A stretch of 64,000 bases of DNA, taken from the NCBI GenBank assembly GCA_013343275.1, contig CP046106.1:310001-374000 (forward strand). The letters are read 5' to 3'. The translations under genes and the position numbers were made by a program. Origin of the DNA: Candidatus Nanohaloarchaea archaeon. Its GTDB lineage: Archaea; Nanohalarchaeota; Nanosalinia; Nanosalinales; Nanosalinaceae. Positions 22,815 to 31,143 of this stretch are shown piece by piece (within the stretch, counting starts at the first letter, position 1; every line of letters begins with the position of its first letter). Below the pieces are notes generated by a model. That model searched no databases, was not told the DNA's origin, and was given only the letters and a program-made list of their open reading frames with translations.

Positions 22815-23561
22815 TTGAGAACCGTGTTTTATCCTGTGAAAGTTCTTTCGCTTAACGCTGGTTACTTCCTGGGGTACGAAGGTACTATGAGAGATTATAT
22901 CTGTCACCCTCTGAGAGCAGTAATCGGCGATAAAGTAGTTCAGAGCAGGAAGGTAAGTGAGTTCAGCAAGCTGGTTCACGACACAGATCCTGACACAGTT
23001 CTACTGCAGGAGGTAGATCAAGGTTCTATAAGAAGTTCTGATGCATCTCTACCACGTTCAATTACCAGAAAGCTGCCGGGCGAGTTCTCTGTCCATCCAG
23101 AGACTAAGTATAGGGAAGGTTTCAGGAAGATGCCTTTCGTGAGGAACATGTCAAACGCATTACTCACCAAGGAAGGCAATGTACACAACCATAGAGTTGA
23201 TACAGGTACAAAATGCCTTGTACAGGAACTGCAGCTGGAGAATTTAAGCATATTCTCTGTACATCTGTCAAGATTCGGTAAAAGTGTCCGCAGGAAGCAG
23301 CTTAAGCAGATCTCCGAACTGGTCGAGGGAAGAGAAAACTATATCGTGGCGGGAGATTTCAACTTCATGGATCCCGAAGAGCAGAAAACAGCAGAAGAGA
23401 TTATAGGAAAGAAGTTTTCCGCAGGTGCAACTTTCCCTGCAAAGAAGCCGACCAGAACTCTTGATATGGCCTATACCTCGGAAAGTCTAGATCTAAATCT
23501 GGAAGTTATAGATAGCGAAATATCTGATCACAGGCCTATAATAATGGATATAAATCAATGA
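22815..23561 (+). CDS. Endonuclease/exonuclease/phosphatase family protein
   Basis: A 248-aa protein with the EEP superfamily motifs in order: SLNAG (Asn) near the N-terminus, the metal-binding Glu in LLQEVD (near 65), the catalytic His in SVHLSRFG (near 150), GDFNF (Asp/Asn, near 180) and the terminal SDHRPI (near 238). Members cleave phosphodiesters in DNA, RNA, inositol phosphates or sphingolipids; the substrate is not predictable. The start may be a GTG a few codons inside the first ATG. Confidence 0.85.
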   Translation: MRTVFYPVKVLSLNAGYFLGYEGTMRDYICHPLRAVIGDKVVQSRKVSEFSKLVHDTDPDTVLLQEVDQGSIRSSDASLPRSITRKLPGEFSVHPETKYREGFRKMPFVRNMSNALLTKEGNVHNHRVDTGTKCLVQELQLENLSIFSVHLSRFGKSVRRKQLKQISELVEGRENYIVAGDFNFMDPEEQKTAEEIIGKKFSAGATFPAKKPTRTLDMAYTSESLDLNLEVIDSEISDHRPIIMDINQ

Positions 23562-23644
23562 TTGCTCGAGTTCTTAGAAATCCTTCTGAAGTAGGTTTAA
23601 GTTAGATACGGACGTAAATGTAAAATAGAGAGGTTCTATAAGTA

Positions 23645-24026
23645 ATGAGTTCAAGCGGCGAACTGAATTTATCTGTAACTATAATGAGGCTACTACTCAT
23701 AGTGACTCCTCTAACATTCTATATCTCGCCTGCATCAAGCAAACTACATGGAAGCCTCCCTCTACTTACGACAGCTCTTTTCACAGCTTACGGAGTCAGC
23801 ACTGTCTTTGGAGGCCTTCTAAGGGAAAACAAGATCGCTAGGATACTTTGTAGATATATCAGCAGTTGTAGGAGTATTTCTATTTGCGATCGGTCCCGTA
23901 ATAGGTTTCGCAGGGGAAAGTACTTCCGTAAAGATTCTGGCAGCTGCACTTGTCTTCCTCTCTATTCCATCCACATTAGCAGTCTGGTATACCCAGAAAT
24001 CAAACGAAGATAATAGAGATTACTGA
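23645..24026 (+). pseudogene. Small four-TM membrane protein, apparently frameshifted
   Basis: The ATG frame gives a good membrane start (IMRLLLIVTPLTFYI, LLTTALFTAYGVSTVFGGLL) but then degenerates into Arg/Ser/Cys-rich sequence to a stop at 24013. Another frame from about 23835 reads LGYFVDISAVVGVFLFAIG, then SVKILAAALVFLSIPSTLAVW, a natural continuation ending at 24026. The joined product would be ~126 aa with four membrane helices. One extra base, most simply in the GGGAAAAC run near 23826, explains the break. No family is recognised. Confidence 0.6.
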
Positions 24027-24070
24027 AAGACTATTTCAGGCTTAAATTAGTTGAAATCTCAAATCTTTAC

Positions 24071-24481
24071 ATGAGAAAGTTAAAACTCCCAGGAAGAGAT
24101 CAGACCAGGCCTCGCCTTACAGAAGATGATATAAGGCTGATTAAAGAGTCAGGAATACCTGAGATAAAGGATCAGGCCCGTAAAATAGTAGAGAACAAGC
24201 TAAGAGAACAGCCTGATAACGATGGTCAGCAGACTCCTTCAGCAGGAAATCCTGTTTACAAGGCCATGCATGCCTGCAATGTTTCATCCAGAAAAGAGCT
24301 CTCACGAGCCCATAGAATGCCTGCAGGGGGAGAACTAAGCGATAAACAGATAGACGCCATAGTTAACCTTCTTACACGCTGGATTGTCAGAGAATACAAT
24401 TTCTACAAGGAAGAACGGAAGCAACAGCAGAAGAACCTGAACGAGTTCTCAAGGAGAAATAAAGAAGAGGAAACGGCCTAG
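24071..24481 (+). CDS. DUF4186-like protein
   Basis: A 136-aa basic helical protein. The middle and C-terminal part follows the DUF4186 pattern: DGQQTPSAGNPVYKAMHAC, then HRMPAGGELSDKQIDAIVNLLTRWI (family form DGxQTPxxGHPVFxAQHA, then HGIPxGRELT...W). The family's CCRxCL motif is replaced by VSSRKEL, so a likely metal or redox site is lost. Function unknown. Its stop overlaps convergently with the last bases of hisS. Confidence 0.65.
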   Translation: MRKLKLPGRDQTRPRLTEDDIRLIKESGIPEIKDQARKIVENKLREQPDNDGQQTPSAGNPVYKAMHACNVSSRKELSRAHRMPAGGELSDKQIDAIVNLLTRWIVREYNFYKEERKQQQKNLNEFSRRNKEEETA

Positions 24482-25779
24482 ATAAGGCCTTCGCCTTTCA
24501 GGTGCTCGACAACTTCATCTCTGTCAAGAGCCTCTTCCTCGCCAGAATCCATGTGCTTCATTGTAACTTCATCGTTCTCCAGGTCACGTTCTCCAACGAT
24601 AAGTACTCTTTTTGCATTCATGTCATCGGCGTATCCTAGCTGGGAGCCGAAACCTCTTCCAGCCAGATCGGTCTCCACAGATAGGCCTTCCTCACGTAAC
24701 CTGGTTGCATAATCGAGGGCGACGCCTCTCACGGATTCGCTGACCGAGAGAACGTAGACATCAGTCTCAACCTCTTCTAGAGGGTACCGATCCTCCTTCT
24801 TCAGCAACTCGATTGTAGGCGAGTAACCGAAGGCGAAGCCGACAGCAGGTACTTCCCTATCGCCGAAGGTACCGACAAGTTCATCGTAACGACCTCCGCC
24901 GAACAAAGCCCTGAGCTCTCCTTCACTGTCGAAAGCCTCGAATACAAGCCCTGTGTAGTATGCAAGGCCTCTGACTATCGAGAGATCGAAACGGCACATA
25001 TCAGCTACGCCGTAACTTTCAAGGGCCTCGCCAAGGCTTTCCATTCTGTCAACTGAATCCTGTACCTCTTCAGGGGCTTTTTCACGAAGTTCATCGATCT
25101 GGTCAAGTATAGGACCTGAGATATCTGTCAATTCATCGACCTGTTCTGCATCCTCACGGGAAAGCCCTCTATCCATGAGATCTTCAAGGAACTCTTCTCT
25201 ATCCAGTTTTTCCTTGTCGTCTACTACCTTCATCGCTTCCTCGGTCCTATCGATTCCATGGCTTTCAAGTATCGACTCAAGCAGCTCTCTGTCATTGACG
25301 AGGAAGTTAACCCTGTCATCCAGATCCAGTTTCTGGAAGATGGTTGCTGCCGCAGCGATAACTTCGGCGTCAGCTTCCACCGACTCTATCCCAAAGATAT
25401 CGAAGTCCCCTTGCAGAAACTCCCGGTCACGGCCCTTGGTAACGTCCTCATATCTCCACCGCTTGGAGGTATTGTACCATTTGACAGGAGTCTTGAGGTC
25501 CTTACGTTTCTGTATCAGTCGGGCCCTTGTAGGCGTCTGCTCCGGAACCAGTGTTATCTCGTTATCACCTTTGTCCGTAAACGCGTACATTTCATCGGTT
25601 ACAGAATCCTCTTCCTTCTCTGTCCAGAGTTCCTGTCTCTCGATGCTTGGAGGATCTATCTGCCGGAATCCGAACTCTTCGGCAGTTTCCTCTACTGTTT
25701 CGATCAGTTTCTTCCACGTGGCCCATTCATCAGGATACCTGTCATAGGTACCTTTCAAACTCTCAAGATTAATGCTCAT
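24478..25779 (-). CDS. hisS: Histidyl-tRNA synthetase
   Basis: A 433-aa class II synthetase. Motif 1 and 2 regions are present (ERQELWTEKEED, TLVPEQTPTRARLI, WRYEDVTKGRDREFLQGDFDIFG), as are the HisRS-specific RGLAYYTGLVFEAF and the motif 3 region LFGGGRYDELVGTFG with AVGFAFGYSP. The C-terminal anticodon-binding domain (DVYVLSV, then FGSQLGYADDMNAKRVLIVG) closes the protein. It ends convergently on the DUF4186-like gene with a 4-nt overlap. Confidence 0.96.
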   Translation of the reverse strand: MSINLESLKGTYDRYPDEWATWKKLIETVEETAEEFGFRQIDPPSIERQELWTEKEEDSVTDEMYAFTDKGDNEITLVPEQTPTRARLIQKRKDLKTPVKWYNTSKRWRYEDVTKGRDREFLQGDFDIFGIESVEADAEVIAAAATIFQKLDLDDRVNFLVNDRELLESILESHGIDRTEEAMKVVDDKEKLDREEFLEDLMDRGLSREDAEQVDELTDISGPILDQIDELREKAPEEVQDSVDRMESLGEALESYGVADMCRFDLSIVRGLAYYTGLVFEAFDSEGELRALFGGGRYDELVGTFGDREVPAVGFAFGYSPTIELLKKEDRYPLEEVETDVYVLSVSESVRGVALDYATRLREEGLSVETDLAGRGFGSQLGYADDMNAKRVLIVGERDLENDEVTMKHMDSGEEEALDRDEVVEHLKGEGLI

Positions 25780-25900
25780 TTTTGATTACCTCTTATACCT
25801 ACATTTTCTTCCTCTACTTTTTCAAATACATACGGAGAAGTTCGAAAGATAGAGCTGTAGCTTTTGGAAAGATTTTCAGTTAACGAAGAACTTTTCTGAG

Positions 25901-25919
25901 ATCCTTCTGCTCGAAGGAT
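25901..25919. terminator. Hairpin between PAP2 gene and hisS
   Basis: A perfect 7-bp hairpin, ATCCTTC-TGCTC-GAAGGAT, lies in the 217-bp gap 3' of the PAP2 gene. It may end or stabilise that leftward transcript; no long T run follows. Nothing else in 25780-25996 is recognisable beyond A+T-rich promoter-like sequence before hisS. Confidence 0.3.
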
Positions 25920-25996
25920 GATCATAGTCACCTTTCATTGGTAGTTCGCCTAGTAGATTATTTAGCTCCTAGATTTTTAAGTTAGACGCAGAACGC

Positions 25997-26572
25997 TTAA
26001 AGAAGCGAAGAGGCCTTGCTGAGAGCCTCTTTCTCAATCTTTTCATAGAGATCAAGTGCTGTAGACCAGGCAGGTTCAAGCCGATCCCATGAGATATAGG
26101 CGACACCCAGTCCTATCGCTGCTGCTGCGATCGAACCCAGAATATCGACAGGCCAGTGCTCTCCTACATAGATACGGGCGAAACCTGTAAGAACTGCCGC
26201 AGCAGTTAGAAGCCATCCCAGCCTTTCTCTGTTCCTGTAGATCAGTGGAAATGCTGTTCCGAAAACTGCTGCCGTATGCTGGCTGGGGAAAGAGTTCTCT
26301 GCGTGGAACTCAATCAGTGTACTGTAGGTCGCTGACGGGTTTTCATGGAAGTAGAGAAGGCTCATTACGTAGGCAATACCAATGGTCAGAACCGAGGTGT
26401 AGAACGTGAAAAGTGCGTCCTCCTTCCTTTCACGGCCCTGGAACCATAGATAGATCAAGGATAGAGGAACCAGGAGAACAAGGGCTTCTGCCAGGAGAAG
26501 CATGGTTTGATCGATTAGACCTATACCCGTCAGGCCCTGGATCTTGAGGAAAAGGGCCTCATTAAGCGACAT
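25997..26572 (-). CDS. PAP2-family membrane phosphatase
   Basis: A 191-aa protein with about five membrane helices. The PAP2 catalytic motifs are present: SFPSQHTAA near 93-101 (motif 2, with the His) and RIYVGEHWPVDILGS near 133-147 (motif 3, with the nucleophilic His). The first lysine motif is weak. Such enzymes dephosphorylate polyprenyl diphosphates or phosphatidate; a role in recycling the lipid carrier for surface glycosylation is plausible but inferred. Confidence 0.85.
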   Translation of the reverse strand: MSLNEALFLKIQGLTGIGLIDQTMLLLAEALVLLVPLSLIYLWFQGRERKEDALFTFYTSVLTIGIAYVMSLLYFHENPSATYSTLIEFHAENSFPSQHTAAVFGTAFPLIYRNRERLGWLLTAAAVLTGFARIYVGEHWPVDILGSIAAAAIGLGVAYISWDRLEPAWSTALDLYEKIEKEALSKASSLL

Positions 26573-26639
26573 AATGGTAGTGGCAGGTTTCAGATACTTA
26601 AATTTTCGGTAAGGATTCTATTCTAGGTGAATTAAAACA

Positions 26640-26801
26640 ATGGCACAGAGATTTGAAGAGGCCGAAGAAAGAGTATTCGATAATATCTACATCTGCAGAA
26701 AATGCAATGCTAAGAACAAGACTCAGGATCCTGAGAGCACTAGCTGCAGGAAATGCGGATACCCTGACCTCAGAAAGAAGAACGAACAGTTCGCAGGTTA
26801 A
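26640..26801 (+). CDS. rpl40e: Ribosomal protein eL40 (L40e)
   Basis: A 53-aa zinc-ribbon protein: [23 protein letters not shown], then [15 protein letters not shown]. Two CxxC pairs and the N-terminal helix match archaeal L40e. The TAA falls within a CAGGTT/AACCTG hairpin that may stabilise or end the mRNA. It is a stand-alone gene between the PAP2 gene (divergent) and the frameshifted gene at 26922. Confidence 0.93.
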   Translation: MAQRFEEAEERVFDNIYICRKCNAKNKTQDPESTSCRKCGYPDLRKKNEQFAG

Positions 26802-26921
26802 AACCTGTTCTTCAGGAGAGAACTGTTCCCACTTTCTTCAATTTCCCCTTCTCTACCACAGCCCTAATTTTTAGGACCTAACTGTAACAGTTTTAACTCT
26901 GAACATGGTTTTACTTCTACT

Positions 26922-27549
26922 GTGAGAGATCCTGACCTCTACAGAGAACTTGGAGAAGACTGGGGGAATAGAAGACAACGAAGATATATACACAGGATTT
27001 TCCTCCGCAGCAATACCAGAAGCCATACAGACCAGCAAGGAAATTTTCTATCCAGAATCCCAGAGCATATGGGACTTAATGACTGACTACGGCCTCGACA
27101 AAGCCTCTCACTTTGGCTTCAGCTACTTCGGCTCTAAATCAGTAATGAAGGCCGCAGAAAAGTTCCCTGAATACACCAAATCATTGACAGAAGACCGTGA
27201 AGACCTCCTATCCAGAAAAGCCCATGATATAGGAGTAAAGTTTTCCAGTCCCAGCTTCCAGCAGAAAGCAGGAGCTGCACTACTAGGAGTAGCAGTACTG
27301 GGGTTCGGAAAAGAAATGACAGACCAGTACATCGACTACCTAGACATGACCGCTAACATGACAGGAGCAAGTCTAGGAGTGCTGGACGAATACGGAGACG
27401 GCAGCCTCAGAGAAGGAGGGAAAAAGGCCTTTGAAGATATCAACAGGATGCTATCTGGAGAGCAAGAAACGCAGCACATAGCTGACGGGGGAGAGCTGGA
27501 AGTACCTGAAGAGGTTATTGAACAGCAGAAACTTCTCGGCAAGGCCTGA
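26922..27549 (+). pseudogene. Unknown protein, start and body in different frames
   Basis: The main frame runs from a TTG at 26950 to 27549 (199 aa). It contains SHFGFSYFGSKSVMKAAEKF, a hydrophobic segment AGAALLGVAVLGFGKE near 108-123 and DMTANMTGASLGVL, resembling a small membrane-associated protein. A better start lies in another frame: a GTG at 26922, about 27 bp after a TATA-like TTTTAAC, reading RDPDLYRELGEDWG. Removing one G from the GGGGG at 26962-26966 joins it smoothly to IEDNEDIYTGF. So either one extra G is present or the gene truly starts at the TTG. No family is recognised. Confidence 0.55.
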
Positions 27550-27599
27550 AATCCTAACCCTTTATTAGATTACAACAAACCCAACTAAAATACACAAAG

Positions 27600-27671
<72 letters not shown>

Positions 27672-27709
27672 TTCAGGGATATACTTCAAGATCTCATTTT
27701 CTCAAAGAG

Positions 27710-28621
27710 TTAATGAGTTATCTCTCCGTGGTTTTCTTGATCTTTCTCTATCTGGAGCGTAACTGTCTGGATGTTGAAGTCCTGTTTTAGTTTCTGCGTT
27801 ATTTCTTTTCTGATGTTGTCTGCTCTGTCCCAGGAGTCAACTTTTATCTGTGCGTGAGCGGATGCGATACAGACTTTGGAGCAGATTTCGTAGACTCTGA
27901 TGTGGTGTGCGTCTTCTACGCCTTCGACTGATTCTATTGCCTGTTCTATTTCTGTCGCTGGTATTGGGCTTTTCTGCATCAGGATTCCGAAGCTTTCCCG
28001 CAGGACTTTTGCTGCTGACCAGACTATCAGTCCTGCTATCAGGACTGCTACTGCTGGGTCGATGGCAGTGATTCCTGTGAAGTAGATTACGGTTGTTGAG
28101 AGTATTACTGCGATTGAGCCTCCTGCATCGCCGAGGAGATGGTAGAATGCTCCTCTCTCGTTCAAACTCATTTCTCCACCTTGTAAGTAGTAGACTGAGA
28201 ACAGGTTGACAAGCAGTCCACCGAATCCGATTGCTATCGTTGGAACTACTCCGATGTCTACAGGGTTGAGGAATCTTTTGTAAGACTCCCAGAGGATGTA
28301 TCCTGCCATCGGAATCAGTAATGCTCCGTTGAAAAACGCAGATAAGGTCTCTATGCGGTGGAATCCGAAGTTGTAGTTATCGTTTGCGTCCCAGTTTTCT
28401 GCTGCGTAGGCGGAGAAGAACGCCATTACATAGGCGAGTGCATCGAACAGCATATGGAAGGCGTCGCTCATCAAGGCGACTGAGCCGAACATTATCCCTC
28501 CTGCTAGTTCTACTATGAAACCTATTAGGTTGATTCCTGATACTGTGCCGAGTTTTCTGGTGCTGCTATGGCTGTGGTCGTGACTACTGTTGTTCTCTGG
28601 AATGTTCGACACCCGCCTCAA
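27710..28621 (-). CDS. Cation diffusion facilitator (heavy-metal efflux)
   Basis: A 303-aa CDF/ZnT-family transporter. A His-rich N-terminus (SHDHSHSS) precedes six membrane helices with metal-site signatures SDAFHMLFDA (H and D, near 52-61) and HLLGDAGGS (near 165), and a C-terminal cytoplasmic domain of the CDF dimerisation type. It exports Zn2+, Cd2+ or similar ions in exchange for H+. It overlaps the 3' end of the ArsR gene by 38 nt, so the two form an autoregulated metal-response operon. The start (TTG at 28621 or GTG at 28612) is uncertain. Confidence 0.9.
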   Translation of the reverse strand: MRRVSNIPENNSSHDHSHSSTRKLGTVSGINLIGFIVELAGGIMFGSVALMSDAFHMLFDALAYVMAFFSAYAAENWDANDNYNFGFHRIETLSAFFNGALLIPMAGYILWESYKRFLNPVDIGVVPTIAIGFGGLLVNLFSVYYLQGGEMSLNERGAFYHLLGDAGGSIAVILSTTVIYFTGITAIDPAVAVLIAGLIVWSAAKVLRESFGILMQKSPIPATEIEQAIESVEGVEDAHHIRVYEICSKVCIASAHAQIKVDSWDRADNIRKEITQKLKQDFNIQTVTLQIEKDQENHGEITH

Positions 28622-28871
28622 TTATTTCTTCGATGTGTTCATCATTCATACTGTAGTATCGGTGCTTTCCGTCTTTCCTCTTTTCCACAATTCTCCTGTC
28701 TTTGAGTTTCCGCAAGTGATGGGAGATATTTGAGTTGGTCATCTCCAACTGTTCAGTCAACTCGTGGACACATTTCTCCCCTTCAGAAAGCGATAACAGT
28801 ATCTTCAGCCTGTTCTCGCTGGAGAGTGCCTGGAATATTTCTGCGGTTTCTTCGAGGTCTTCCCTATACAT
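28584..28871 (-). CDS. ArsR/SmtB-family metal-responsive repressor
   Basis: A 95-aa winged-helix protein from the ATG at 28871: AEIFQALSSENRLKILLSL, the metal-box region EGEKCVHELTEQLEMTNSNISHHLRKL (the ELCVCEL-like motif reduced to EKCVHEL), a wing KRKDGKHRYYSM, and the C-terminal helix HIEEIIEAGVEH with acidic/His residues of a possible alpha-5 site. It should repress the efflux gene until metal binds. A longer start would run through the operator and is rejected. Confidence 0.9.
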   Translation of the reverse strand: MYREDLEETAEIFQALSSENRLKILLSLSEGEKCVHELTEQLEMTNSNISHHLRKLKDRRIVEKRKDGKHRYYSMNDEHIEEIIEAGVEHSREQQ

Positions 28872-28874
28872 AAC

Positions 28875-28894
28875 ATTTGAATAGTTGTTCAAAT
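28875..28894. promoter_or_regulatory. ArsR-type palindromic operator
   Basis: A perfect inverted repeat, ATTTGAA-TAGTTG-TTCAAAT, lies 4 bp upstream of the arsR-like start and 30 bp upstream of the divergent small membrane gene. It closely resembles the TGAACA/TGTTCA-type 12-2-12 operators of SmtB/CzrA repressors. The flanking AAATATTTAAATAA supplies TATA elements. Confidence 0.75.
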
Positions 28895-28923
28895 ATTTAA
28901 ATAATGGTTGGTCAAACAAAGTT

Positions 28924-29130
28924 ATGGAGAATCGTGACTGGATTCTCAGCATAGCCGAGACAGCAGTCTGGTATGGATTCTTCTACTACCTGCTATTCTC
29001 AATAAAACAGGGAACAACACTCTGGAAAGACGCAGCAATCCTGCTCGGACTAACCTACCTCGGCTTTATGCTATGTCCGTGGGTTCACAGAACCAAGGCC
29101 TGGAAAGAAACAATCGGGAAGCTAACATAG
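28924..29130 (+). CDS. Small membrane protein sharing the ArsR operator
   Basis: A 68-aa protein with two hydrophobic segments (SIAETAVWYGFFYYLLFSI and AAILLGLTYLGFMLCPW) and basic ends. The ATG at 28924 is used because a longer frame would cover the operator. No family is recognised. Its divergent promoter contains the ArsR palindrome, so it is probably induced together with the efflux operon and might have a role in metal stress; this is inference. Confidence 0.55.
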   Translation: MENRDWILSIAETAVWYGFFYYLLFSIKQGTTLWKDAAILLGLTYLGFMLCPWVHRTKAWKETIGKLT

Positions 29131-29358
29131 CTTCCTACTATTTCCTCTTTTCTTGTTAAATAGAATAAAGACTGTATGCCTATACAGACAGACTCCGCCC
29201 TTCGGGAGCATTTTCACCACTATGAGTAGTTGAAGTCAACCGCCAACACTCAGAAAGAGGCTAGCTTCATTCATTGTTTTTTCTGATCGAGGTCTGAGAA
29301 GTTAGTGAGGTTATAAGGATTGGTGTCGGATTGTTGTTTATACAGGAGGTGTATTATT
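29131..29358. other. Intergenic segment with hairpins, no gene seen
   Basis: This 228-bp gap contains a perfect hairpin CTGTAT-GCCT-ATACAG (29172-29187), a weaker CTCC...GGAG hairpin just after it, and finally the ribosome site AGGAGGTG (29344-29351) of the cold-shock gene. The long leader could carry a 5'-UTR thermosensor-like element, but no known RNA family is recognised. Confidence 0.35.
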
Positions 29359-29553
29359 TTGAAAGGAACAGTAAAGTTTTTGCACGACGAACACGGTTAC
29401 GGATTCATCGAAACCGATGAGATGGAGGACGACGTCTACTTTGACCTAGATGAGCAGGACAGCGATCTGCAGATCGAAGAAGGAGACGAAGTCGAATTCG
29501 AGCAGGGAGAAGGAGACAAAGGTCCGAAAGCAAACGACATCACAGTACTTTAA
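29359..29553 (+). CDS. Cold-shock-domain protein
   Basis: A 64-aa CSD protein starting at TTG (29359), 7 nt after a perfect AGGAGGTG; the in-frame extension upstream is rejected. KGTVKFLHDEHGYGFIE and DVYFDL are the RNP1/RNP2 RNA-binding motifs, with a few aromatic positions changed to acidic or aliphatic residues, as expected of a halophile. The protein binds single-stranded RNA/DNA and probably acts as an RNA chaperone. Consensus ribosome binding and a TTG start suggest tight translational control. Confidence 0.9.
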   Translation: MKGTVKFLHDEHGYGFIETDEMEDDVYFDLDEQDSDLQIEEGDEVEFEQGEGDKGPKANDITVL

Positions 29554-29763
29554 CTGGATGTCTAGGCTTAACTCAGCAACATTTTCTATTAAATTTTTCT
29601 TTAAACCACAATCGCTTACTTGAGAGAACTTTTTTACTTTCTCAAAACCTAAAATTCTCTGTGGCTAGAACCTAGTAGAGGACTTACTCAGACATGCCAA
29701 TCGGTCCGATTAACTACCGGCCACAGCAACCTTCTTTAATACTTTTTAGGGTAATTACTTGTT

Positions 29764-29946
29764 ATGACTTCTCTAAACCTTGATTATTACGACAAAATTC
29801 TTGCAGGTATTACAGTTAGCCTGGCCGCAGGGGGCTCTGTAGGAGCCATTACCAAGATATCTCTAGCTTACAGCTTGGGAGCCGGTGCAGCAATATCTCT
29901 AGTGCTCATGTACGATGGAATGTTCAGGAACGGGCCTCTGGGGTAG
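29764..29946 (+). CDS. Small two-TM protein upstream of the phosphate permease
   Basis: A 60-aa protein with two Gly/Ala-rich hydrophobic segments (ILAGITVSLAAGGSVGAI and ISLAYSLGAGAAISLVLMY). It ends 6 nt before the PiT gene, so they are probably one operon and it may assist the transporter. No family is recognised with certainty. Confidence 0.65.
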   Translation: MTSLNLDYYDKILAGITVSLAAGGSVGAITKISLAYSLGAGAAISLVLMYDGMFRNGPLG

Positions 29947-29952
29947 TAAATC

Positions 29953-31116
29953 ATGGCCGTCAGTATCTTAATCGTACTTGCAATACTTGCAGCAGTTTTC
30001 GTCGGAATTAACATCGGAGGTTCATCTACAGGAGTAGCCTTCGGGCCTTCAGTCGGCTCCAAACTAGTGTCAAAGACTGCCGCCGCTGGACTGATGACAG
30101 TCTTCGCATTTCTAGGAGGATGGACAGTAGGCCGTAACGTAATCGCAACCATGGGCGGCAAGATAGTGCCTTCAAGCGAATTCACCATGCTGGCCTCTGT
30201 AGTAATACTTTTCTTTATAGGACTTAGCCTGTTGATATCGAATCTTTCAGGAGTACCGGCCTCCACCTCTATGACCGCTGTCGGAGCGATCGCCGGGCTT
30301 GGAATAGCTACAGGAACAATAAGCTGGTCTGTAATGGGCCGGATCATGTCCTGGTGGCTTGTAGCTCCGGCAGTAGCTTTCCTGGCAGGAGGCCTGATAG
30401 GCCGTTACCTGTACACTCATCTAGATGATTACTTCAAGATAGATCAGAGCGAAGGAAATCTGCTGAAGTTCAGTTTTTCATCCCGGCCTGTACAGCTGGG
30501 AGAAGGCACCAGTGTAAGAGAGTTTGTCAGCAGCATTCTGGTTATTGTTATTGCCTGTTACATGGCGTTCTCTGCAGGAGCTTCCAATGTTGCAAATGCT
30601 GTAGCTCCTCTAGTAAGCAGCCCTTCAGCACCTATATCAATGAATGCAGGGATAATACTGGCCGTAGCTGCAATAAGCGTCGGAGGTTTTACCATCGCAC
30701 GTAGAACCCTTGACACAGTAGGCGAGGGAATCACCGATATGCCTTTGCTGGCAGCTCTAGTCGTCTCCACTGTCTCAGCAACCATAATTTCTATTCTCTC
30801 TGCAATGGGGATACCTGCAAGCCTTGCAATCTCAGCGACGATGTGTATTACAGGCCTAGGATGGGGCCGGGCCTCGAGAACAGTGAAGGTTTCAGAGGCC
30901 TTACAGGGAGAGAAACCTGAGATGAAGACTGCTGCTTTGAAAGCTGAAGATAATAAGAAGATCGGAGAGGAATCGGAAGAGGATATACCTGACCAGAGGC
31001 TTTTTGATCCGGATATAATCCATCACGTGGTAACTTTCTGGATACTTACACCAGTAATTTCCGCAGCTTGCTCCTATATATTGTTCCGGATTCTGCAGTT
31101 TGCGGGAATAATGTAG
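29953..31116 (+). CDS. Inorganic phosphate transporter, PiT family
   Basis: A 387-aa polytopic membrane protein with the duplicated PiT signature: GINIGGSSTGVAFGPSVG near the N-terminus and SAGASNVANAVAPLVSS near 207-223 (the N-A-N motif), plus GVPASTSMTAVGAIAGLG and GIPASLAISATMCITGLGWGRASR. PiT proteins take up phosphate with H+ or Na+. The central cytoplasmic loop is short. The first repeat lacks the usual GANDVAN wording, which is divergent. Translated just after the small two-TM gene. Confidence 0.88.
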   Translation: MAVSILIVLAILAAVFVGINIGGSSTGVAFGPSVGSKLVSKTAAAGLMTVFAFLGGWTVGRNVIATMGGKIVPSSEFTMLASVVILFFIGLSLLISNLSGVPASTSMTAVGAIAGLGIATGTISWSVMGRIMSWWLVAPAVAFLAGGLIGRYLYTHLDDYFKIDQSEGNLLKFSFSSRPVQLGEGTSVREFVSSILVIVIACYMAFSAGASNVANAVAPLVSSPSAPISMNAGIILAVAAISVGGFTIARRTLDTVGEGITDMPLLAALVVSTVSATIISILSAMGIPASLAISATMCITGLGWGRASRTVKVSEALQGEKPEMKTAALKAEDNKKIGEESEEDIPDQRLFDPDIIHHVVTFWILTPVISAACSYILFRILQFAGIM

Positions 31117-31143
31117 AAAAAATGTAATAGGAAAGTAAATTTC

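Noticed and set aside
25880-25935. Possible C/D-type RNA around the hairpin between the PAP2 gene and hisS
   Set aside because: Only a simple hairpin with weak box resemblance; interpreted as a 3'-end element instead.
29131-29358. Possible box C/D sRNA before the cold-shock gene
   Set aside because: CTGA-like and TGATGA-like fragments are present but not in a consistent C/D'/C'/D order or spacing.
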